64,000 nucleotides of DNA. Origin: Costertonia aggregata. GTDB lineage: Bacteria; Bacteroidota; Bacteroidia; Flavobacteriales; Flavobacteriaceae. Numbering within the stretch: position 1 is the stretch's first letter; the number at the start of each line of letters is the position of its first letter. Below the pieces are notes generated by a model. That model was given only the letters and a program-made list of their open reading frames with translations, did not search any database and was not told the DNA's origin. A program made the position numbers and the translations under genes. The stretch lies in the NCBI RefSeq assembly GCF_013402795.1, contig NZ_CP058595.1, forward strand, positions 3,326,001 through 3,390,000, written 5' to 3'. Positions 25,066-32,037 of the stretch are shown in pieces.

Positions 25066-26241
25066 TTACAGTGGTTTACTCTTCACAAATTGGACTGTTA
25101 CAGCTTGTTTCGATGTTTTAATCAAAAACTTGTTTTCATCGGTTATCATTTTGTATGCGGTTAAATTCTTTTTGTTTTCAATGGCCATATATAAAAAATC
25201 ATTGATATGCCTTTTTAAAAAATCGTATTTTGAATTTTCAAAAGGTATTTTTTCCCAAGTTTTTAATTCAACGGGATTTTGTACTATATCTACTTGTGGT
25301 GCCGTATTTTCCATAGTCTCTTTCTTCCTTTTGAAGCTTCGGATTCTTGCCCTAACCTTATCGTATGGTTCATATGCTTTTTTATAGCATAATTCTTTAC
25401 AATACGCTTTACAATAAAGGGCAAAACCGGATAGTCGAGTTAATATATTTTTTGTTGAATACAATACCTGATGCTGAAAATTATAGATATTGTTACTCCA
25501 TTCACGCTTATAATCCAAGTCCCCCATCCCAAGTTCATACATATAATGCTCGTTTTTAAGGCACCAATCTATTTTTCGATAAATTTCTATATTTCCTAAA
25601 CTGAATTTTGAATAATCTATATCATATGCGGAAACCAAACTGAAAAGTTTACCATGAAAGTGGTGGCCTAGCGAAATGGCTATGGGCTTGTCACTGTCAT
25701 AAATAACGTACATAGATGCCTTTTTTTCGTTTATCAAGGAAAAAAAAATAGTCTTTATACGGTCCCATTGTGTTAGGGTATGGCTTTCTGCTTGGCGTTC
25801 GTCAAAGCGTCTTTGTATCATTTTGAAAGCTTTGTCTATAAGAATATCATAATCGGCCCTGTCAATAGATCCATAAAACATTTTCGTAGTAATATCAAAA
25901 CAGGTTTCTAACCTTCTCGCCCTTTTTCTTATCGTCTTCGCATTGCTTCTAAAACGATTTTTGATATAAGCGTCGGCACTATCAAAATGGGAGAGGTCCA
26001 ATGCATACCCTTTGAAATATTGATCAATTTTTTTCACTTTAAAATGCTGGGCTTTACATTGCGGTACTATGTATTCAGGAATAAAAAAGATTGAGTAAAT
26101 TTTATCGTGTACCGTTTTCTCCCTTACATTTTTGATTACTGAAGTATCTTCTCGGTTCTTGAAAATTATATTGGAATATATTTCGGGAATTCGTTTTTTT
26201 TCGTAAAACTCAAAAAAGAAATCCAATTGTGATTTTTTCAT
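25066..26241 (-). CDS. GNAT/FemAB-like (BioF2-type) acyltransferase, paralog of the 15450 gene
   Basis: The protein has 391 residues, no signal peptide, and no membrane segment. It shares with the 15450 product the segment RRLETCFDI, the AYDIDYSKFSLGNI segment and the MGDLDYKREW segment, in the same order and spacing, so the two are paralogs. Members of this group transfer acyl or aminoacyl groups to envelope glycans or precursors. It sits between the glycosyltransferase gene at 26278 and the second sugar transferase. The C-terminal 90 residues (after RKKETM) are not conserved with the paralog and are lysine-rich. Confidence 0.7.
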   Translation of the reverse strand: MKKSQLDFFFEFYEKKRIPEIYSNIIFKNREDTSVIKNVREKTVHDKIYSIFFIPEYIVPQCKAQHFKVKKIDQYFKGYALDLSHFDSADAYIKNRFRSNAKTIRKRARRLETCFDITTKMFYGSIDRADYDILIDKAFKMIQRRFDERQAESHTLTQWDRIKTIFFSLINEKKASMYVIYDSDKPIAISLGHHFHGKLFSLVSAYDIDYSKFSLGNIEIYRKIDWCLKNEHYMYELGMGDLDYKREWSNNIYNFQHQVLYSTKNILTRLSGFALYCKAYCKELCYKKAYEPYDKVRARIRSFKRKKETMENTAPQVDIVQNPVELKTWEKIPFENSKYDFLKRHINDFLYMAIENKKNLTAYKMITDENKFLIKTSKQAVTVQFVKSKPL

Positions 26242-26277
26242 TTAGTTCCTATAAGTTAGTACAAGGTGAAAAATAGA

Positions 26278-27447
26278 TCAAGAACGTTTTACGCTATTTT
26301 CAAGTGTTTGATAAACTTTTAAAATTTCACTCCAAATGTAATGTTGTTCATACCTTGATACAATGAGCTGCCTACATTTATCCGCATCGTAAATTAAGGC
26401 ATTTTCACAAAACAATTTCATTTTGTCGTATAGTGCCTTTGCGCTTTTTGTCTCGATTATGGTACCGTTTTCCCCTTCGACGATAATCTCGTTGCATCCA
26501 TTTATATTGGTCACTATACTGTATACTTTCATGGCGCCTGCCTGCATGACCACATTGGGAAAACCCTCTCTGTAGCTTGGGAAAACAAGGGCATCGGTAA
26601 TGGCAAAATATGGTCTAACATCGGTTTGCCATCCTACGCTCAAAATATTGGGGTTCGTATCAATATGTTTTTCCGTTTCTGGCAAAAGTGGATCCAAAAG
26701 TTTTTCATATTTACCTACAAGTAATAACTTAACATTATCATACGTACCGGAAATTCTTTGGAAAGCCTCAATAAGTTCGTTAATACCTTTATCTTTTACG
26801 AGTCTGCCTACAAATGTGAAAACAATATGGTTCTCGTTAATACCCAAAGAACCTTTAAGTTTGGCTTTATCCTCTTCGTTGAAGAGCGCAGGGTCAAAAT
26901 GTGAGGTATTGATACCGTTTGAACTGCCTTCACCAATTATTTTCAGCTTTTTTTCAGAAGTAAACCCGTTGTTTAATATGATATCTTTCAATCCTTGGGA
27001 ATTGGGATAAATCATTGAAGCACAACCGTAAGTTATCTTTTCTACGGTGTTCAACAAAACACGCTTTAACCCTTTAGCTTCAACCAGGGGAAGACCTGCA
27101 ATAGTATGTAAACGAAACCGTACCCCTGCTAATTTCGCAGCCAGCATGGCTACCGTTCCTGCTTTTGGGGTATGGCTATGTACTATAAAAGGCTTTTCAT
27201 TCTTGAAAATGCGGTACAGTTGAATAACGGCTTTTATATCTTTAATAGGTGTTATTTTTCTTGTCATTTCAACGGGAATAACCTTGATCTCCTCTTGGGT
27301 ATGTACCTTTTCCAAACCTTTACCTCCGCTAGAAATACCAATAACCTCATAATGTTGGTTCATAAAGCGAAGCTGCCCTCTTAAGAGTCCTGTTAGGGAA
27401 TTTGGTACAGTCGTAATCCTTATTATTTTTTGTTTTTTTGTTTCCAA
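26278..27447 (-). CDS. Glycosyltransferase family 4 (PglA-like)
   Basis: This GT-B glycosyltransferase of 389 residues carries VHSHTPKAG and the LHTIAGLPL segment in the N-terminal domain, typical of enzymes that add the second sugar to a lipid-linked 2,4-diamino or N-acetyl-quinovosamine-type sugar (PglA/WbaZ-like). The C-terminal domain has FPSYREGFPNVVMQAG, where the donor-binding glutamate lies. It is cytoplasmic and works after the sugar transferases at 24341 or 22349. It is separated from the SGNH gene upstream by 127 bases with no gene. Confidence 0.85.
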   Translation of the reverse strand: METKKQKIIRITTVPNSLTGLLRGQLRFMNQHYEVIGISSGGKGLEKVHTQEEIKVIPVEMTRKITPIKDIKAVIQLYRIFKNEKPFIVHSHTPKAGTVAMLAAKLAGVRFRLHTIAGLPLVEAKGLKRVLLNTVEKITYGCASMIYPNSQGLKDIILNNGFTSEKKLKIIGEGSSNGINTSHFDPALFNEEDKAKLKGSLGINENHIVFTFVGRLVKDKGINELIEAFQRISGTYDNVKLLLVGKYEKLLDPLLPETEKHIDTNPNILSVGWQTDVRPYFAITDALVFPSYREGFPNVVMQAGAMKVYSIVTNINGCNEIIVEGENGTIIETKSAKALYDKMKLFCENALIYDADKCRQLIVSRYEQHYIWSEILKVYQTLENSVKRS

Positions 27448-27574
27448 GCTATGACGTTATGGTTTTATATAGTGGGGGAGCATGCTAAAAACAACTTGTT
27501 TCAGTACCTGTCAAAGGTAAGAATAGCAAATGATCAACTCTGCATAAGCTATGTTTTTGTGTCATTTTATATTA

Positions 27575-28492
27575 TTAATACTTGAGAATTGAATCACATA
27601 GGTCTCTTGTGAATTTTTTGCCATCGTATTTGTTGATGTGGTGCCCGTCATAGGTTTGATACGGCATCTTGCCCTTGTATAGGTTAAAATCAAAATATTT
27701 GATCGTGTTTTTTGTTGTAATGGAATCAATTAGACGGTTAAACTCCGGATAATATTTTTTTTCAAGTAATAAAAAGTCCTTATCTATGGGCATTCGCACA
27801 ACAAACACTTCCCCGTGGTTTTGTAGTTTTTTTATTAAAGTATCCAAGTTTCTCAGCCGTATTCGCGAAATATAAAATTTATCCCTGTCCTTTAGAAACG
27901 ATGCTATTTGACCTTTTTTCCACTTGTTTAACACAAGGGTATCTTTAGGTAGGTTTGACTCCTCTAGCCAACCATCTTTATGCAGTGTTGCCTTTTTTCT
28001 AAAGGCAGCTTTAAAATTAAAAAAACGGGAATTCTTGAATAAATACTCAAAATTTGGGTTCATACTCACGAAACTCATGTTATGAGGTGGCTGATCGGCT
28101 TCCCTAAACTCATCGTTCGCATTATCAAACCCTATTTTTGAGGTCAACATTTCTGGAGTAAGGGAGAGTATAAACAATCCATTTTTGGCGTTTTCATCCA
28201 ATTTTCTCTCAATGCTCTCATTATAGGGTGGGCCAATGATCGCTTGGGCTATGGTAAAACTATAATTAAACATGGGTAACTCGTATTTATTTGATTCAAA
28301 AAAGTCATTTATTACCTGAGGCTGAATACCTTGTAGACTTCTTGAATCACCTATAATCATAGATTTTGCCTTGGGGGTGGTAAACTTGTTGTAGAAATAA
28401 TCGATATTGGCACCATATGCCAACAAGAAAAAACAAGTGATACCTAAACACAGCAGCAAAAAAAATGACATTTTAATCAATAATTTTTTCAT
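27575..28492 (-). CDS. Membrane-anchored DltD-like SGNH protein, pair 3
   Basis: The open frame starts at 28543 inside the upstream MBOAT gene; I use the ATG at 28492, which gives a clean membrane anchor (residues 3-27) ten bases after the MBOAT stop. The SGNH-type domain shows GDSR with Ser50 and a C-terminal YDGHHINKYDGKKF with Asp282 and His285. The layout and position (after adenylating enzyme, carrier protein and MBOAT) are those of DltD. It is related to the SGNH protein at 57512, which has the same Ser50 position and a matching C-terminal DGSH block. It probably moves an acyl or aminoacyl group onto a glycan outside the membrane. Confidence 0.78.
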   Translation of the reverse strand: MKKLLIKMSFFLLLCLGITCFFLLAYGANIDYFYNKFTTPKAKSMIIGDSRSLQGIQPQVINDFFESNKYELPMFNYSFTIAQAIIGPPYNESIERKLDENAKNGLFILSLTPEMLTSKIGFDNANDEFREADQPPHNMSFVSMNPNFEYLFKNSRFFNFKAAFRKKATLHKDGWLEESNLPKDTLVLNKWKKGQIASFLKDRDKFYISRIRLRNLDTLIKKLQNHGEVFVVRMPIDKDFLLLEKKYYPEFNRLIDSITTKNTIKYFDFNLYKGKMPYQTYDGHHINKYDGKKFTRDLCDSILKY

Positions 28493-28502
28493 ACGCAACT
28501 GA

Positions 28503-29948
28503 TTAAAATTGAAAATATATGAATGAATCAGAACTTTTGCCAAAAAGCAAAAGCAGTAAAAAAATGAACATATAAATAGCCCAACGTAACAGTGTTGGCA
28601 TATAGTTTATCTCAAAATCATGTTTTCTGTTTTTATTGATCCATTCCATAAAAAAGAAAAAACTTATGATAACCGCCATATATCCTAAATTAACGCCAAA
28701 AGGGGCAAAAAGATAAGCCCCGGTTTTACAGGATAAAATGTTCCAAATATAATGGGCTCCCATGGTTATGGTCTCAGAACCAAAGAAAACTGCCGTTAAT
28801 GCTACGATTAAAAACAATCCAACGCCCTTAGCTCCATTCAAAAGAACATGTCTTGCCGGTTTATCTTTTGAATTCGCAGACCCCAAAAGATTGCCTTTGT
28901 ATACAATGGGTATAAAATAAAGCCCATGAAGGAGACCATAAACGATAAAGGTCCAATTGGCCCCATGCCATAGACCAACCAAAACAAAAGTGGCTACGAT
29001 AGCGGTAACAAGACCAAATTTTTTATGAGCTCTTAGCGTAAATGATAGGGGCGTAAAAACATAATCCATCATCCAGGTGGTCAAAGAAATATGCCACCCA
29101 CGCCAAAAGTCGGCTATATTGGTCGAAAAAAACGGGGTGGCGAAATTTTTTGTGAGTTGTATGCCCAATAGTTTTGAAACCCCGATAGCCATATTGGAAT
29201 ACCCAGAAAAGTCGGCATATAGTTGTATGGTGTAAAATAATGCCCCTACCAAGAGCATGGTCCATGGTTCATTGGTGTAATTATCAAAAATGGGCCTTAC
29301 AATACCGGCACAATTCTCAGCTACTACCATTTTGGCGAATAGCCCCCATAGTATCTGCCTTAGGCCATCTATAATAACGCTATCCGAAAAAATACGTTCT
29401 TTTTTTATCTGTGGTAAAAAGCTACCGGCACGCTCAATAGGTCCTGAAAGTATTTTTGGAAAATAGGCCGTAAAAATGGTAAAATGGACTATATTTTTTT
29501 CAGCTTTGATCTGTTCGTTAAAAACATCCAACAAATACCCTATGTTCTGAAAGGTAAAAAAACTAATGCCCAAGGGAACGATAATATGTAGTGAACTGTA
29601 TTCCTGTGCCGTCTCGGTAAGGTTCAATACACTAAAAAAAGAACTTATAAAAAAGTTCAAATATTTAAAATACAGCAATAATCCTATGTTGAAAACCAGA
29701 CCCGCGTATAAAAAGCGTTGTTTCGATTTTTCTTTTTTGACCTTCTCTATTTGTAAGCCAACATAATAATTGGTCAGTATACAAAACACCAAAAGGGTCA
29801 AAAAACGCCAATCTGTAAGTGCATAAAAGTACAGGCTGGTTACAAGGATAAATAGGTTCTGTATTTTTTTTTTGTTTTTGAACAAGGTCCAATACAACAA
29901 GAAAACACAAAACATAAAGAAAGCAAACCCAAATGAGTTGAATACCAC
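28503..29948 (-). CDS. MBOAT O-acyltransferase (DltB-like position), pair 3
   Basis: This 481-residue membrane protein has the family marks PLGISFFTFQNIGYLLDVF, PKILSGPIERAGSFLPQI, WRGWHISLTTWMMDYVFTPL and the catalytic histidine in VGLWHGANWTF. It ends in FIYFQF. Unlike the other three it begins MVFNSFGFAFFMFCVF, and it has WRGWH and MMDYVFTPL where the others have RWH and YIPLGG, so it is the most diverged. It lies directly after the carrier protein gene (10-base gap) and before the DltD-like gene, in the same order as dltA-C-B-D except that the carrier precedes the MBOAT. Confidence 0.92.
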   Translation of the reverse strand: MVFNSFGFAFFMFCVFLLYWTLFKNKKKIQNLFILVTSLYFYALTDWRFLTLLVFCILTNYYVGLQIEKVKKEKSKQRFLYAGLVFNIGLLLYFKYLNFFISSFFSVLNLTETAQEYSSLHIIVPLGISFFTFQNIGYLLDVFNEQIKAEKNIVHFTIFTAYFPKILSGPIERAGSFLPQIKKERIFSDSVIIDGLRQILWGLFAKMVVAENCAGIVRPIFDNYTNEPWTMLLVGALFYTIQLYADFSGYSNMAIGVSKLLGIQLTKNFATPFFSTNIADFWRGWHISLTTWMMDYVFTPLSFTLRAHKKFGLVTAIVATFVLVGLWHGANWTFIVYGLLHGLYFIPIVYKGNLLGSANSKDKPARHVLLNGAKGVGLFLIVALTAVFFGSETITMGAHYIWNILSCKTGAYLFAPFGVNLGYMAVIISFFFFMEWINKNRKHDFEINYMPTLLRWAIYMFIFLLLLLFGKSSDSFIYFQF

Positions 29949-29958
29949 GAGTATGTTT

Positions 29959-30198
29959 TTAGAGTTTGGACTGTATTACCTCTATAAGGGAACCCATATT
30001 TTTTAGCTTGTTCAGGTCGCGTAATTTAAACTTGATACCGAACTCCTTTTCTATTTGGGTTATGATGAGCATATGCGAAAGCGAATCCCAACCATCAACA
30101 TCTTTAGCGGTAAGTTCGTCATGTATGCTAAAATCATCATGCTCTAAAATATCGGCCAGCGTTTGCCGTATGGTATGTACGATTTGATCTCTATTCAT
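29959..30198 (-). CDS. Acyl carrier protein, copy 2 (DltC-like position)
   Basis: This 79-residue carrier protein has the phosphopantetheine serine Ser39 in DGWDSL. The frame is open to 30219, but the ATG at 30198 fits better: it overlaps the stop of the adenylating gene by eight bases (ATGAATAG), a usual sign of translational coupling, and the two carriers then align without gaps. The C-terminal half is very similar to the carrier at 22959 (GIKFKL, LKNM). The adjacent adenylating enzyme probably loads it with an amino acid or similar acid, which the MBOAT at 28503 could then transfer. Confidence 0.9.
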   Translation of the reverse strand: MNRDQIVHTIRQTLADILEHDDFSIHDELTAKDVDGWDSLSHMLIITQIEKEFGIKFKLRDLNKLKNMGSLIEVIQSKL

Positions 30199-31714
30199 TG
30201 TTCGGCGTTGAGTTTTCAATCTTTTTTCCCAAAAAAAGAGAGGTTAATTGTTTTCTGTCGGTTTTACCATTGGTATTTAGTGGAAAAACATCCATAAACC
30301 GTGTTTGGGTCGGTATCATATACACGGGCATTTTTGATTTCATATGCGCCATGACGGGCTTAATATCCATTTTTTCTCCTTCAATGACCAGTCCTATTTC
30401 CGTATTGCCCATTTTATTTTTAAAGGCTACTGCAACAGCATTTTTTTTATCCAATGCTTGTTTTGCATATAATTCTACCTCGGATAGCTCTACACGAAAA
30501 CCCTGTATTTTAGCTTGGAAATCTACACGCCCTGAGTACATGATGTCGCCGTCGCCGTCCATAAAACAAAGATCACCTGTTTTGTAGAACCTTGTTTCTT
30601 TGCCCATATAAGTAGTGGTAAAAAAAGTAGCGTTGTTTTTTTCCGGATTCTTCCAATAACCTCTCGTGAGCTGGGCACCTCCTAAACAAAGTTCACCTTT
30701 TTCACCTGGCGGGAGTATTTTTTGGTCGTCGTTTACGATAATGGTATGCACCCCTTTCATGGGTTTCCCTATTGACAGAACACCGTTATGGGATTTATTT
30801 TCCCCACTCCTGTTATAAACAAGCTCGGTACAAAAAATGGTGTCCTCGGTTGGCCCGTACACGTTCATTATCGTTGCATTGGGGATACAATTGGCCCATT
30901 CTTGCGTTACGTCCAAAGGTAATGCCTCACCACAGAACAGGTTGTTTTTCATGCTAGTACAATTGATCTCGCTAAAATAGGGCCTCAGGTATTGTAAGAT
31001 CGAGGGTACCATAAGGGCAAAGGTCAATTGCTTGTCCTCCATTAATTCCACTATGTAGCCATATTTTATAGTGTCGTCCGGTATGGTATATACACAGGCG
31101 CCTTTGAGTAGCGGTATAAGGTAGGACATTACCGACAGGTCAAACGTTAGTTCGAACATCTGCAAGCATTTGTCGGTGTGGTCTATGGTACAAACCATTT
31201 GATCGAACGCCTTGCAAAAAGCGATCAGATTTGAAAAGGTAATGGGCACTCCCTTGGGTGTTCCCGTAGTGCCCGAGGTAAAAAAAATATAGGCTAGGCT
31301 ATCGTTGTCATAATCACCCCCCCTATCTTGTAAAGAAGCGTTGACCAAGGGTTCGGTGTCAATAATCAGATATTCGTCATACCCGGGAACTTCCTTTGCG
31401 GATAATAAAATGTGTACCTCGGCTTGCTGTAACACACTTTGGTTTCTTTCTTTGGGACTGGTTAAACTTATAGGTACATATGCTTTGTTTTCTAACCAGC
31501 AGGCTAAAATCGATGCGTAGGTTTCGAGCGAATCGGATAAGACCAAACCCATGTGTTCGTTCTCTTCTTTTGCATTTGACCTTATGGCATTTCGTATCCC
31601 GTTTACCTTTTGTTCCAGTTGCCCATAGGTATAGTGATTGTTTGCTATACAAAAGGCATTTAGTTCCCTGTTTTTTTCAAAACTGGACAGAAGTTCTTTT
31701 TGTAGACTTTGCAT
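30191..31714 (-). CDS. DltA-like amino acid adenylating enzyme
   Basis: This 507-residue AMP-forming adenylation enzyme activates a carboxylic acid and loads it on the carrier protein encoded immediately downstream. Core motifs in order are YIFFTSGTTGTPKGVP (A3), FELTFDLSVM (A4), NVYGPTEDTI (A5), YKTGD (A7), GRVDFQAKIQGFRVELSEVE (A8) and NTNGKTDRKQL (A10 with the catalytic Lys). The A4 segment FDLSVM and the FCGEALP segment are close to those of D-alanine ligase DltA, whose aspartate binds the amino group, so an amino acid substrate is likely. Which amino acid is not readable. It is the first gene of the minus-strand run, divergent from the beta-helix gene. Confidence 0.9.
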   Translation of the reverse strand: MQSLQKELLSSFEKNRELNAFCIANNHYTYGQLEQKVNGIRNAIRSNAKEENEHMGLVLSDSLETYASILACWLENKAYVPISLTSPKERNQSVLQQAEVHILLSAKEVPGYDEYLIIDTEPLVNASLQDRGGDYDNDSLAYIFFTSGTTGTPKGVPITFSNLIAFCKAFDQMVCTIDHTDKCLQMFELTFDLSVMSYLIPLLKGACVYTIPDDTIKYGYIVELMEDKQLTFALMVPSILQYLRPYFSEINCTSMKNNLFCGEALPLDVTQEWANCIPNATIMNVYGPTEDTIFCTELVYNRSGENKSHNGVLSIGKPMKGVHTIIVNDDQKILPPGEKGELCLGGAQLTRGYWKNPEKNNATFFTTTYMGKETRFYKTGDLCFMDGDGDIMYSGRVDFQAKIQGFRVELSEVELYAKQALDKKNAVAVAFKNKMGNTEIGLVIEGEKMDIKPVMAHMKSKMPVYMIPTQTRFMDVFPLNTNGKTDRKQLTSLFLGKKIENSTPNNE

Positions 31715-31836
31715 GTCGATAACTTGATGGGTAAAAATAAAGCGAACCTACTAACAATTCATCGATAAAGGGCTAAATTGTCCTTGAAACGATTAATTTA
31801 GTCGACAGCATTAATTTTTACATGTTATGGGGAGAA

Positions 31837-31861
31837 CGTTTATATTGTAAATATACAAACG
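31837..31861. repeat. Dyad-symmetric site, possible operator
   Basis: The outer arms CGTTT and AAACG pair perfectly around a 25-base window, with a partly paired AT-rich centre (eight of twelve position pairs match). It lies midway between two divergent starts, a usual place for a regulator site. Confidence 0.3.
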
Positions 31862-31921
31862 CTAAAATCAAATTATATTTTACGATAGTGTGTATTTCAT
31901 CGATTTTTTTGTTAAAAAAAA

Positions 31922-31961
31922 CCTTAAAAACGTCTAAAAATATTTTAAGGCCGTAAAACGG
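31922..31961 (+). repeat. Two adjacent hairpins in the leader of the beta-helix gene
   Basis: CCTTAAAA at 31922-31929 pairs with TTTTAAGG at 31943-31950 (eight base pairs). CCGT AAA ACGG at 31951-31961 forms a second small stem. There is no T-run after either, so a terminator is unlikely; they could be leader structure or a regulator site. Confidence 0.35.
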
Positions 31962-32037
31962 ATGTAGTTCATCGAAAAAATAAAACAATTTGACGGACTA
32001 TTCGTTAAAATTTAAAAGATTTGTAAAAACAAACCAA

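Larger units (their letters stand above)
31715..32037. other. Divergent intergenic region, 323 bases
   Basis: This AT-rich gap separates the divergent starts at 31714 (minus) and 32038 (plus). It should hold both promoters. It contains a dyad-symmetric site at 31837-31861 and two hairpins at 31922-31961. I found no exact TAnnTTTG element in a sensible place on either strand and no convincing open reading frame. Confidence 0.6.

Noticed and set aside
30198-30587. 129-residue plus-strand frame inside the adenylating enzyme gene
   Set aside because: Shadow of the conserved A8-A10 region; no promoter or recognisable protein.
31480-31722. 80-residue plus-strand frame near the start of the adenylating gene
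   Set aside because: It is antisense to the N-terminal part of a complete gene and lacks any signal.
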